Virus record (IMG/VR): IMGVR_UViG_3300009001_000021 | Location: 1 to 41,578 of that record | From: a virus | Strand: one strand, 5' to 3' | DNA: 41,578 nucleotides | Notes under the pieces: model-generated | Databases searched by the model: none | Seen by the model: only the letters and a program-made list of their open reading frames with translations | What the model was told of the DNA's origin: nothing | In this document: piece after piece, positions 32,065 through 41,578 of the stretch | Position numbering within the stretch: the stretch's first letter is position 1 | Layout: the number at the start of each line of letters is the position of its first letter | Program-made: the position numbers and the translations under genes

Positions 32065-33213
32065 TTATCCTATATAGATTGGGTATGGCACCTTTTTCAA
32101 GGTTTCTTGTTGTGAGTCTTGTTCTTCTTTTTGAGCTTCCAACAATGCCTTACGACTGGTTTGTTCTAAATTTTCTCTCAATTGTTCTATTAATTGTTCT
32201 TTTTCTGCAGTCGCTTCTGCTCTTAAAGTATCTCCGTCAAGTGAAACCTCTGCATTTGGAATTGGAATACTACCATACTTGGAACGAATAATTCCTAATA
32301 ACTCTTTTGATAATGCTAAACAATATTTTCTAATCCATTGTTTACCAACATCGTTAATGTTACAATAAGTCATAAAATCATAATTAACATTTGAGTAATC
32401 TGATACTACTCCTAATGAACCACTATAACGAGTTTTCAATGGATTATCTCTATCATCTGTTTTTATGTAATCAATCCAAACTGAACCCGATTGAGTTGGA
32501 ACTGGGAATATTCTTAAATTATTATTTTGAATATCAAAAGAGTAAGCTGATTTTCTAATCTGGTCATTGAACTCAATAGCTTGAACTCTCAGTAAGTCTG
32601 CATATATTGGTTGTAATACAAAAGTGATTGCTGGTGAATAACTACCGAATCCAAATCCGTCCAACATATTGTATGTTCCGAATCCTGTTGACGCATAAGG
32701 GTCAAAGTATCTTGATACTGCCGGTCTTGCTTCGTAATGAACTCGTTTAACTTCTATAGCAGATTGTTCTGAATCTGCAATTAATTCATTTAAATCATAA
32801 GTTTGACTACCTGAATTTACAGCGATTGAAGTTCTTTTGTATTCTACGGTTCCACCTACTCCGGCTTCTGAACCATAGTCTTCTGCTATGAATATATTTT
32901 CAGAAAGTCCTGATTTAACTCGTTTGTGTGTAAAGTTTGAACTTGTAGATTGTCCTTTTAAATGTAATAAATTATCACGAATGTTAAATTGATTGACTTG
33001 TGCTGAGTATTCAGAAATACTTTCTTCAAAACAAGCATAAAATTGTTGGTCTTGAAGTTCAATATCTATGATTGGATATCCTAATCTTCTTGCACACCAA
33101 GTTGCTACTTGTGGTGCTTCATTTTGAAATTCTGTATCACTGTCGTATAGTCCGAATGGTGTTTTACCATAAACACTCGAACCACTACCTGGCCATATCG
33201 GTTCTTGAGCCAT
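32065..33213 (-). CDS. 13: neck protein gp13, head-completion, 382 aa
   Basis: Forms the neck that closes the filled head. Two blocks match T4 gp13 well: ARRLGYPIIDIELQDQQFYA (about 41-60; T4 [20 protein letters not shown]) and the C-terminal region KQWIRKYCLALSKELLGIIR with PIPNAEVSLDGDTLRAEATA and EKEQLIEQL (T4 [38 protein letters not shown]). The protein even ends YPIYIG, like T4's FGILVG. T4 gp13 has 309 residues; the extra length lies in the middle and in a Gln/Glu-rich helix before the C-terminus. Strong AGGAGA. An ATATTTAT motif lies 37 bases upstream. Confidence 0.9.
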   Translation of the reverse strand: MAQEPIWPGSGSSVYGKTPFGLYDSDTEFQNEAPQVATWCARRLGYPIIDIELQDQQFYACFEESISEYSAQVNQFNIRDNLLHLKGQSTSSNFTHKRVKSGLSENIFIAEDYGSEAGVGGTVEYKRTSIAVNSGSQTYDLNELIADSEQSAIEVKRVHYEARPAVSRYFDPYASTGFGTYNMLDGFGFGSYSPAITFVLQPIYADLLRVQAIEFNDQIRKSAYSFDIQNNNLRIFPVPTQSGSVWIDYIKTDDRDNPLKTRYSGSLGVVSDYSNVNYDFMTYCNINDVGKQWIRKYCLALSKELLGIIRSKYGSIPIPNAEVSLDGDTLRAEATAEKEQLIEQLRENLEQTSRKALLEAQKEEQDSQQETLKKVPYPIYIG

Positions 33214-33250
33214 TAAAATTCTCCTATTAATAGTCTATTTGTATACATTA

Positions 33251-33258
33251 ATAAATAT
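33251..33258 (-). promoter_or_regulatory. ATATTTAT motif upstream of the neck operon
   Basis: Minus-strand ATATTTATTA, 37 bases before the gp13 ATG and seven bases after the giant fibre stop. The surrounding bases (GTTATATTTATTA) are identical to those upstream of the tail tube at 11564. Confidence 0.45.
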
Positions 33259-33265
33259 AACAAAA

Positions 33266-36200
33266 TTAAGATTTATTCTTTAACTCGTTGATTTCTTTTT
33301 GTTGTTCTTCAACGATAGTTTTTAATTCTTTTACTGCTTCAATCAAAACAACTGATAATTTATCATAATCTACTGTTTTGTAAGTATTTCCGTCTAATAA
33401 TCCCATTTCTTTTTCTTTTACGATTTCAGGTATAACTTTTTCTACTTCTTGTGCGATTACGCCGATGTCGTGTTGACCTTTTCGTTTTCCTTTTGTCCAA
33501 TCAAATCTAACTCCTCGTAATTGAGATACTAAATCTAATGAATTATCAATCGTTATGATGTTTTGTTTTAATCTTTCATCAGAAGAAATTGATGCAAAAG
33601 CCACAACATCACCAGTAACTTCTAAGTCTTGATTGTTGTTTAATCTCATCTTTGGACTATGACTTGATAATGTTCCTGATACCGTTCCAACAGCAAAATC
33701 TATGTGTGCTTGATTACTTCCGGCATCACTTACATAAATTAATGCATTGTAACTAGCACCTGAGTTCATAAATCCAATACCTCTATCATTGCCGTTGTTG
33801 GTAGTTTGAATGGTAAACATCGCTCTTGAACCTGCGTCTTCAATGTGTAAAGTACTTGTTGGGTCAGTTTTTACACCAACGTTTCCACCAAAATTAGCAG
33901 TATTAGCACTTCTATCAAATACTAAATGATTAAAACTTCCATCCCAAAATGAAAAATCTTCACTTCCACCACCAGTTAATCCAAATCTCCAAAGTTCTGC
34001 ACCGCTTTCGTTTGCTAATTGTATTTGACTTCTACCACTTGATGAATTTCTTTCAATTTTTAAATATTGAGCATCACCATTCATTTTGATATCTAATATT
34101 CCATTTCCTTCAGGTGTTCCGTTGATACCAACTCTACCATCGTCATCAATCATAAATCTTTGAGTCATTGTAATAGCAGTATCGATAGTACCGAATTGAG
34201 CAGTAGCATTAAAGAACTTTAATTCATTGTCCATATATAATGCACCTCTTGTAAAGTTTCCATTATCTGCACTATTAATAAATGCTTCATCTGTTGTTGT
34301 GCTTGGTTTTACACCATATCCCCATACATTTGCACCTGCAGAATAAGACATACCCCAAGTATTTAAATAATCTTTATTAGCATCTCCATAACCAATAGCA
34401 TAAGCAATAGCACCATTAGTTTGTGAAGGATTAGATACTATACCTGGTGAAGTAGCATCTTCACATTGGACATATAGTCTTTCATAGGGAACTGTTGCTC
34501 CTATGCCGACATACCCATTTGTTCCATCTATGTATAATTTAGCTTGTGCTTTATATTCTGCTTGTCCACCACTTGCATCATATCCTACTTGCCAAGAAGC
34601 ATTATTAGCTTGATATGGATTTCCTACAAACCATTCTCCAGCAAAGTCTTCATCAGTATGAAATATACCATTACCTCTACCTTCATATCCTTGCATCCTT
34701 TGGTGTACAGTAAAAGAAGGTGCAGCACCATTATCTATGGCAACTAAATGTAATCCCGTAGCACTTCCTTGTGTATTAACTTTTATACCAGTACCAGAAG
34801 CATTATCTATTACTAAACTACCTCTACCATTTGGGTCTTCGTCATCAATATATAGAGCATAATCTCCTGCTCCTCTTGCTTCATCTGCATTAATGAATAA
34901 TCCGTGATTTGCATTACCAGATGTATCGATTTCAAATGTATGAGCAGTATCACCTCCGTTTGGCCCTACCTTGATACCTCCTGATGAGTTTATTCTCATT
35001 CTTTCAGAAGTATCAGTAGAAAAAGTCATAGCATCATTAGCATGTTCATATTGAATCATACCTCTCCAAGAGTCATTTGCACCTCTACCATCTGCAAAAG
35101 ATAAAACTCCTACACCAGATGTTCCGTCGGAATAAATCATTGCACCAGTGTAACCTGATACACTTGGTCCACCAATAATAACCTGATGTGCTGAGTTAGC
35201 GATAGCACCGGTTCCCGATTCTCCAAATTCTGCAATAGCTGCACTACCATTAGATGTTGTTGTATATTGTACTTGTAACTTACTTGTAGGATTGGTTTCT
35301 CCTATGCCGACATTACCTGTGGTATCTTTAATAACAAATCTTGTTGCTACACCACTTTCATCAATAATAAAATCTCCATTTAAAGCGTATAAATCATAAG
35401 TATTTGTAGTAGTGATTAACTTATTGTAAGCACCATAACCTGCTGCTGTTGATTCTGTTCTAAATACTGCACTACCATTAGCATAATTTCTTATACCACC
35501 ATTGACATCTAACTTGTGTGCAGGTGATACAACTCCTATACCGACATTGCCTGATGAGTCTATTCTCATTCTTTCTGTTAATGAAGGCGAACTATAACTT
35601 TCTACATTAGTATAAAATGCTAATCTTCCACCTGCTTCACTATCTTGACTTGCAGTACCATCTCCCACAACACCAATTCTTGCTTGTGGTGTAGACAATC
35701 TTGTATTACTATCCCAAATATGAAAATCTATATCAGCAGTAGAACTTGCACCTTGGTCGCCATTAGGGTCATCTGATTTAATAACTAAAACTGTATTTTG
35801 TGCAGCACCTGCATCATTAGATATTTCTAATTTAGCACCAGGTGATGTAGTGCCGATACCGACATTTTGAGAATCATCTATTCTCATAGCTTCAGAACCA
35901 CTTGTGGTGAATGCCATATAATTTGTAGAATGATTATATTCTATAATACCTTCATCTTGATTTTGTGGGTCTCCAAATTCAATTTTACCCGCATTATTAT
36001 TCGGAACAAGTAAAGTAAATCGTGCAGTTGTGTTGTTTTCAACCAATAATTGTGAATTACTTGTTGTGATACTTCCTGCACCAGCGTTTCTAACGTGTAG
36101 ATTTGCTTCTGGATTAGTTTCTCCTATGCCGACAAATCCTGATGAAGATATTTGCATTCTGATTGCATCACTTGTTCTGATGATGAAGTCTCCGTCATCT

Positions 36201-39200
36201 GCATTACCGATTTGAACTCTATTGGAATCGTCATTGTATAAATCAATAAAAGTATATGTACTATCAGTATTGAATCTTGCTGCAACATTTGATGATGTGG
36301 TTGCATCGACATGCAATGTATTTTGTGGAGCAGTATTTCCTATTCCGATACCGAGTCCATTAACTCTTACACTACCTGGTGCATAAATATTATTAGATGT
36401 TCTGCTAAATCTTATAACTTCAGTACCTGAAGCACTATTGTTATGTCTGTATAATCTAAAATCATTATTAGTAAGTCCATCATAAACCCATCTCATACCA
36501 TAAGCTAAACCATCATTTTCCACGAAGAAATGTTCAATAACACCATTATCATTCGTAGTATTGGTAACTCTTAATAAATGTCCTTCTATTTTTGGATTTG
36601 CAATATCACCACTTGAAAATACATTTAGTTCATTTTCTACTGATAATTTGTATCCAGGATTTGTGGTGCCGATTCCAACATCACCTGAAGAATTAATGGT
36701 AAGTGCATCTGAACCACCAACAGCACTTCCTGTTGCAATGTTAAAACTATTACCACTATCGTCTAATCCTACTGAAAAGTACTGATTACCTTGGTCTCTA
36801 AATGTAATTTGTGGGTCACCACTTACTGCGTGAATATATGTTTCGGCATAAGGTGATGATACTCCGACATCTCTAATGAATGATGCTATTTTTGCACCAT
36901 TACTACCACCAGTTACTTTAAAAGCAACTGCATTATCATCTTCGTTCAAGTGTAATAAGGTATCGGGTGAATTTGTGCCGATTCCAACATTTCCATCTTC
37001 TGCAATATTTAATGCTTGAATTTCACTAGCACTTGAATCATAATGTCCTAATGTTAGAACATTATCCACAACTGAACCAATAAATCCAGCATATTGTAAT
37101 GCACCTGCTGCTTCACTATTTGCATAATGTCTAAATAATAAAATTTTATCCTGACTTGTTTCTCCATTAATATAAACAGTTGTTGCCTCTGCTGATTCTG
37201 TATTGATGTCTAAATGTCCTAATGGCGATGTGGTGCCAATTCCGACTTTACCATCACTACCTCTTACAAACATATCATCATTAAGATTTATATCTACGTC
37301 TCCGCCGTCTCCAAGTTTTACATAATCTTGTGTGCCATCTTCATATAAGTCTAATAATGTTTCTCCACCTGCTGCCATTCTTACTCTATCTGTATCAAAT
37401 TTCAAATATGTGTTATCATCACCATTGTGATATAAGACAGCATTCATACCAATATCACCTTCAACATCGAGTTCATAAGTTGGTGAGTCGGTGCCGATAC
37501 CGACAAGACCTGATGAATTTATTCTCATTCTTTGAGTCAATGCACCACCAGTAGATGTATAAAAATCTAAATGACCGGCTCTACCAGCTTCACTACCATT
37601 TGTTAAATATGAAACAATTTTAGCGACCGGTGTAATTCCTGCTTGACTATGGCCAAATATTAAAGATGGCCCACTTCCGGCAGATGATAATGTATTTCTA
37701 ATTTCTAATGTAGGGTTGTTAGTACTTCCAACCATCACATCACCCGTGACATCTAACTTAATACTTGCACTTGGTTCAGTGCCAATTCCGACATTTTGAG
37801 AAGCATCTACTGCTACTGCAAAAGTCCCTGCTGTAGATATTCCTAATTTATTATCTGCAATTCTATATAATCCAGTATCACTATCATTTACTCTTAATGC
37901 AGGACTTGCTGCTGTTCCTGATAAACTTGATTGTAGTCCTGTGGAATCAATTCTTGCAATTTCAGTAGTATCTACGGATACACTACTTGTAACATTTCCT
38001 GCTAATTCAAATGCCATATATTCGCCACCTGAACTATCAGTATTTACTTCTATTCTACCTGAGTTACCATTTTGTTCAGGAATTTTACCAGTATGATTAA
38101 ATGTTACATTAGAGTTACCACCACCATCATTAATAGTTAAACCAATAGCACCACTACCTACTCCTGCTTCTATATGCGATGTTGCTTGGATTCTTGCATT
38201 CTCACCTATTGGTGTAACACCTACTCCTAATGAACTATTTTGTATAAATGTACCTGTTTCTAAGATTTTTAATCTATTTGCACTACCTATTTGAAATTGT
38301 TGTGATGTATCCTGATTAAATTCAGCAGTCTCTTTATCCATATCTAAAATAATACTTGCAGTATCTAAGTCATTGGCAGTAGTAGGTCTTGCTCTTACTT
38401 GAAAATCACCAGTACCATTATTTGTGTTGTCAATTAAAATATTGACATTGTTTACACCTGCTAAAGTAACTTGGTTTGTAACACTTGAATCTGAATCATC
38501 ATCAAGAGTTAATCTATTACTTCCATTACTACTATGCTTTAATACTCCACTAAGAGTTTGGTCACCAGTTACTGCTAATGTGCTTCCATCAAAAGTAAGA
38601 TTAGATTCTGCTTGAATTGCACTTGTTCCATTACCAGTTAATAATGTGTTTGATGTAAAAGTAGTTGCTCCGGTTCCACCTCGTGCTACTGATAAAGTTC
38701 CTGATGTTCCCGCAACAATCGGTAGACTTGTAGCATCGGATAAATCAAATGCTGGTGTCGTATCGGAACCACCCAACGAAACACTTACTCCACCATAATT
38801 AACTGATGAATTCGTAAGTGATGAATTACCAATGTTGGATAGAGTATTATTACTTGCGTTAATTGTTTTGTTGGTTAAGGTATCGGTTGAACTAATGGTT
38901 ACTAAATTGACTTCACTATCTTTTAATCCACCAATCCATCTATCTTCACTGATGTCCCATAATAATGAACCTGTTTCTGCGGTTGAGGCGTCATTTACAT
39001 AAAGTCCTCCATCTCCTGCGGCTGAACCAGCATTCAATGTTAAAATTCTATCTCCAAGACTAACTTCTGTTGAATCTATGGTAGTGGTTGTTCCTTGAAC
39101 ATCTAAATTACCAGCTACGGTTAGATTACCTTCTAAAATATCAACACCACCATCTTTATTGACTCTCATAATGTTATTATCGGATTCATCTCTAATGGTT

Positions 39201-41578
39201 AAATTACCTACATTTAATTCTATTATGTTTTGATTGGTTGTGTGATGAATTTGTAAATCATCTGAATTACCTAAACTTAAAATCTTACCATCACCTAATT
39301 GTAAACTTGTTCCGTCAATAGTGAAGTTTGCTTCTGCATTTTGTCCGTCAGTTCCGGTTGCGGTTAAAATTCTATTATTACTACCATTAGACATAAAGTC
39401 CGATACATCAACACTAAATTCTCCACTTGATAAATCTAAACCTGTTCCTGCTGTGAAACTACCTGATATATCGGATGCGATTTGTGCCGAACTTGATACA
39501 ATATTATCTCCTGTGGTTCTCAATACCGTAGCATCTACTGCTAATGTTCTGTTTGAGGCTATTGTTCCACCACCCGATAATCCGTCTCCAGCACTAATCG
39601 ATACTGAAGTATGGTCAATGTGTTCATTTGAAACGAAGTTTGTAGTAGCATCGTGGTCTACTTGTGTGGAACTACTGATTAAAGTATTGGATAATTCAGA
39701 TTCTGCAGTTGTCAATCTTGTGGATATACTCGCACTTGGTTGAGTAAATGAACCTGATATATCAGTAGAAATTTGTGCTGAACTCGAAACAACATTATCT
39801 CCGGTTGTTCTTAAAACGGTATTATCTACTTCAATATCATCAGCATTTGCAGTAATTCCGTCTCCACCAACTACATTTAAAGTTACTCCTCCTGATGAAC
39901 CTCCACCGGTTAATCCGTTTCCAGCAGTTACGGAAGTTATGTTTCCTGTTTCATTACTTGATATTCTACTTGCTAATGAAGAACTAACCTCTGTAAATGA
40001 ACCAGATATATCAGTAGCTATTTGTGCACTACCACTAAGAACATTGTCTCCTGTGGTTCTCAATACAGTATTGTCTACTGCAAAACTTCTATTTGTACTG
40101 ATATCTCCACCACCTGATAGTCCGTCTCCTGCGGTTAAAGTTACACTTGTGTGGTCGATGTGTTCATTTGCTACAAAACCAGATGTTGAATCGTGAACAA
40201 CATCAGAACTTGCTAATGTTATTGTTCTATTTGTTGTAATATTTCCACCACCGCTTAAAATTCCACCTGCTGATATTGAAACAGCACTATGGTCTATATG
40301 CTCGTTTGCTACAAAGTTTGTAGTAGTGTCGTGGTCTACTTGACCTGATGAACTTACCAGTGTATTAGATAATTCAGATTCTGCTGTTGTTAATCTTGTT
40401 GAAATACTCGCACTTGGTTCTACGAATGACCCCGATATGTCAGTAGATATTTGAGCACTACTACTGATTAAAGTATTTCCTAATTCACTTTCAGCTGCGG
40501 TTATACGAGTAGAAAAACTACCGCTATCGGTTTGTAAATTACTGATATCAGTTTCATTTGTAGTAACTCTTGAACTAAATGAACCACTATCTGTTTGTAA
40601 ATTATCAATATTAGTTTGTTCAGTAGACAAATCAGATTCTAAGGTTGTAACTCTTGTTGAAAAACTTGAACTTGGTTCAATAAATGAACCAGAAATATCT
40701 GTTGATATTTGTGCCGATGAACTTATTAAAGTGTTTCCTAATTCGGACTCGGCTGTTGTTAATCTTGTGGATATAGAAGAACTCGCTGCTGTAAATGAAC
40801 CACTAATATCTGTTGATATTTGTGCTGAACTCGTTACTACGTTATCACCCGTAGTTCTCAATACACTACTATCTACGGCAAAACTTCTATTTGTTGTAAT
40901 GTCTCCACCACCACTTAAACCATCTCCTGCTGTTAAAGTTACTCCACTATGGTCTATGTGTTCGTTTGCTACGAAGTTTGTAGTTGCGTCGTGGTCTACT
41001 TGTGTGGAACCACTAATGAGAGTATTACCAAGTTCAGTTTCTGCTGTAGTAATTCTTGTTGAAAAACTTGAGCTGGCAGCTGTGAAAGAACCACTAATAT
41101 CACTTGATATTTGAGCTGAACTTGATAATGCTCCGTTAAATGTTCCATAAAAATTTGGTGCTCTAAAATCTACACTTGATGTAATTGATGTATTTGAATG
41201 TCTATATCTTAAATTTGCAACATCCCCACCTAATCCGAAGTCTATACCGGCTTCGTCTAATTGAGCAGAAGTTGTACTACCGCTACCAATTGTAATGTTT
41301 TTATCTCCAATGTTTAGAGTTGCGGAATCAATAGATGTGGTTGTTCCTGATACATCTAAATTACCACCAATATTTACATTACCGGTTGTCGTTACACTTC
41401 CAAAGTTTACATTATCGGTTGTACCGACATCTTGCCCGATTGAAATCTCACCAGATGATATTGTTACACCTGTTCCTGCTGTGAAACTACCTGATATATC
41501 ATCTGCGATTTGTGCCGAACTACTAACTAAAGTGTTGGATAATTCTGTTTCAGCAGTTGTAATACGAGTTGAAAAACT
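33266..41578 (-). CDS. giant tail fibre with peptidase S74 domain, N-terminus beyond the window (partial)
   Basis: Receptor-binding fibre of at least 2,770 residues. I translated 40862-41578 by hand: the frame stays open to the window edge with matching repeats, so the gene is cut, and the TTG at 40861 is not a start. The N-terminal half has repeats of STRLTTAESEL and ISSSAQISTDISGSF, and four VDHD...NEHIDH blocks. An IGQDVGTTDNVNFG / NLDVQGTTTTIDST region follows. Then come about 13 V-G-I-G-T-x-x-P repeats, and the C-terminal SSDERLKQNI (near 33583) with GVIAQEVEKVIPEI, the S74 self-cleaving chaperone, and a coiled coil. The cleaved chaperone would be about 105 aa. Downstream lies the neck operon. 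Confidence 0.9.
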   Translation of the reverse strand, partial: SFSTRITTAETELSNTLVSSSAQIADDISGSFTAGTGVTISSGEISIGQDVGTTDNVNFGSVTTTGNVNIGGNLDVSGTTTSIDSATLNIGDKNITIGSGSTTSAQLDEAGIDFGLGGDVANLRYRHSNTSITSSVDFRAPNFYGTFNGALSSSAQISSDISGSFTAASSSFSTRITTAETELGNTLISGSTQVDHDATTNFVANEHIDHSGVTLTAGDGLSGGGDITTNRSFAVDSSVLRTTGDNVVTSSAQISTDISGSFTAASSSISTRLTTAESELGNTLISSSAQISTDISGSFIEPSSSFSTRVTTLESDLSTEQTNIDNLQTDSGSFSSRVTTNETDISNLQTDSGSFSTRITAAESELGNTLISSSAQISTDISGSFVEPSASISTRLTTAESELSNTLVSSSGQVDHDTTTNFVANEHIDHSAVSISAGGILSGGGNITTNRTITLASSDVVHDSTSGFVANEHIDHTSVTLTAGDGLSGGGDISTNRSFAVDNTVLRTTGDNVLSGSAQIATDISGSFTEVSSSLASRISSNETGNITSVTAGNGLTGGGSSGGVTLNVVGGDGITANADDIEVDNTVLRTTGDNVVSSSAQISTDISGSFTQPSASISTRLTTAESELSNTLISSSTQVDHDATTNFVSNEHIDHTSVSISAGDGLSGGGTIASNRTLAVDATVLRTTGDNIVSSSAQIASDISGSFTAGTGLDLSSGEFSVDVSDFMSNGSNNRILTATGTDGQNAEANFTIDGTSLQLGDGKILSLGNSDDLQIHHTTNQNIIELNVGNLTIRDESDNNIMRVNKDGGVDILEGNLTVAGNLDVQGTTTTIDSTEVSLGDRILTLNAGSAAGDGGLYVNDASTAETGSLLWDISEDRWIGGLKDSEVNLVTISSTDTLTNKTINASNNTLSNIGNSSLTNSSVNYGGVSVSLGGSDTTPAFDLSDATSLPIVAGTSGTLSVARGGTGATTFTSNTLLTGNGTSAIQAESNLTFDGSTLAVTGDQTLSGVLKHSSNGSNRLTLDDDSDSSVTNQVTLAGVNNVNILIDNTNNGTGDFQVRARPTTANDLDTASIILDMDKETAEFNQDTSQQFQIGSANRLKILETGTFIQNSSLGVGVTPIGENARIQATSHIEAGVGSGAIGLTINDGGGNSNVTFNHTGKIPEQNGNSGRIEVNTDSSGGEYMAFELAGNVTSSVSVDTTEIARIDSTGLQSSLSGTAASPALRVNDSDTGLYRIADNKLGISTAGTFAVAVDASQNVGIGTEPSASIKLDVTGDVMVGSTNNPTLEIRNTLSSAGSGPSLIFGHSQAGITPVAKIVSYLTNGSEAGRAGHLDFYTSTGGALTQRMRINSSGLVGIGTDSPTYELDVEGDIGMNAVLYHNGDDNTYLKFDTDRVRMAAGGETLLDLYEDGTQDYVKLGDGGDVDINLNDDMFVRGSDGKVGIGTTSPLGHLDINTESAEATTVYINGETSQDKILLFRHYANSEAAGALQYAGFIGSVVDNVLTLGHYDSSASEIQALNIAEDGNVGIGTNSPDTLLHLNEDDNAVAFKVTGGSNGAKIASFIRDVGVSSPYAETYIHAVSGDPQITFRDQGNQYFSVGLDDSGNSFNIATGSAVGGSDALTINSSGDVGIGTTNPGYKLSVENELNVFSSGDIANPKIEGHLLRVTNTTNDNGVIEHFFVENDGLAYGMRWVYDGLTNNDFRLYRHNNSASGTEVIRFSRTSNNIYAPGSVRVNGLGIGIGNTAPQNTLHVDATTSSNVAARFNTDSTYTFIDLYNDDSNRVQIGNADDGDFIIRTSDAIRMQISSSGFVGIGETNPEANLHVRNAGAGSITTSNSQLLVENNTTARFTLLVPNNNAGKIEFGDPQNQDEGIIEYNHSTNYMAFTTSGSEAMRIDDSQNVGIGTTSPGAKLEISNDAGAAQNTVLVIKSDDPNGDQGASSTADIDFHIWDSNTRLSTPQARIGVVGDGTASQDSEAGGRLAFYTNVESYSSPSLTERMRIDSSGNVGIGVVSPAHKLDVNGGIRNYANGSAVFRTESTAAGYGAYNKLITTTNTYDLYALNGDFIIDESGVATRFVIKDTTGNVGIGETNPTSKLQVQYTTTSNGSAAIAEFGESGTGAIANSAHQVIIGGPSVSGYTGAMIYSDGTSGVGVLSFADGRGANDSWRGMIQYEHANDAMTFSTDTSERMRINSSGGIKVGPNGGDTAHTFEIDTSGNANHGLFINADEARGAGDYALYIDDEDPNGRGSLVIDNASGTGIKVNTQGSATGLHLVAIDNGAAPSFTVHQRMQGYEGRGNGIFHTDEDFAGEWFVGNPYQANNASWQVGYDASGGQAEYKAQAKLYIDGTNGYVGIGATVPYERLYVQCEDATSPGIVSNPSQTNGAIAYAIGYGDANKDYLNTWGMSYSAGANVWGYGVKPSTTTDEAFINSADNGNFTRGALYMDNELKFFNATAQFGTIDTAITMTQRFMIDDDGRVGINGTPEGNGILDIKMNGDAQYLKIERNSSSGRSQIQLANESGAELWRFGLTGGGSEDFSFWDGSFNHLVFDRSANTANFGGNVGVKTDPTSTLHIEDAGSRAMFTIQTTNNGNDRGIGFMNSGASYNALIYVSDAGSNQAHIDFAVGTVSGTLSSHSPKMRLNNNQDLEVTGDVVAFASISSDERLKQNIITIDNSLDLVSQLRGVRFDWTKGKRKGQHDIGVIAQEVEKVIPEIVKEKEMGLLDGNTYKTVDYDKLSVVLIEAVKELKTIVEEQQKEINELKNKS
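39600..41578 (-). repeat. tandem modular blocks in the N-terminal part of the S74 fibre
   Basis: Repeated unit: VDHD-x-T-T-N-F-V-A-NEHIDH, then LSGGG, LRTTGDN, SSSAQISTDISGSF and TAESEL. NEHIDH copies lie near 40960, 40300, 40155 and 39620, with a fifth in the separate fibre gene near 26970. Short coding repeats such as these are probable recombination points between fibre genes. Confidence 0.75.

Noticed and set aside
40861-40861. TTG as the start of the S74 fibre
   Set aside because: It encodes Leu in the repeated LRTTGDN unit, and the frame is open to the window edge.
1-41578. tRNA genes, insertion sequences, integrase or attachment site
   Set aside because: I looked for cloverleaf-like segments, transposase or integrase motifs and found none that could be supported.

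Overview
The window is a structural-gene region of a tailed, contractile-tailed bacteriophage (myovirus-type). It is strongly A+T rich, and nearly every gene lies on the minus strand in tightly packed, often overlapping operons with good Shine-Dalgarno sites. Proteins recognisable by family are T4-superfamily morphogenesis proteins (neck gp13, probable neck gp14, gp15-like tail terminator, tail sheath gp18, tail tube gp19, gp26/T4_baseplate-type protein, LysM/gp53-like baseplate protein, tape measure). A family-A DNA polymerase sits at the end of the structural operon. T4 itself uses a family-B polymerase, so this is a distant relative of T4 (compare the family-A polymerase of the far-T4 phage RM378) rather than a close one. 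Fibre proteins resemble those of uncultured marine phages; the host cannot be read from the sequence.

Layout, in the direction of transcription (high to low coordinates): (1) 41578-33266, a giant fibre ending in a peptidase-S74 (intramolecular chaperone) domain, cut by the window edge; (2) 33213-30772, neck and tail-terminator genes 13, 14-like and 15-like; (3) 30767-26443, a second gp15-like copy fused to a fibre domain, followed by three fibre-type proteins; (4) 26419-17202, a small protein, a second giant S74 fibre that is interrupted by a two-base frameshift near 23607, and a small protein; (5) 17155-14959, a virion-type protein carrying a Hint (intein/hedgehog-like) domain, overlapped by a GAMT-like methyltransferase, and a coiled-coil protein; (6) 14850-12463, tail sheath; (7) 11637-12445, a short plus-strand cassette with two nearly identical sigma70-like promoters, a zinc-ribbon miniprotein, an unknown protein and a strong bidirectional terminator; (8) 11535-3270, tail tube, two-TM protein, tail-assembly chaperone pair with a T7 slippery run, tape measure and baseplate genes; (9) 3225-56, family-A polymerase, a small protein, a possible nuclease and a conserved unknown protein; (10) 1-55, a leftward sigma70-like promoter for a gene outside the window.

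Two promoter classes are suggested. TTGAC(A/T)-N17-TATATT drives the plus-strand cassette and the leftward gene beyond position 1. A recurring ATA(T/C)TTAT motif (minus-strand reading) lies in almost every real gap in front of structural genes and may be the late promoter element. No tRNA, CRISPR array or insertion sequence was seen, and there is no gene-free stretch longer than about 210 bases. The most unusual items are the possible +1/-2 frameshift in the tail chaperone, the tail-terminator/fibre fusion, the Hint-methyltransferase pair, and the frameshifted, highly repetitive giant fibre.
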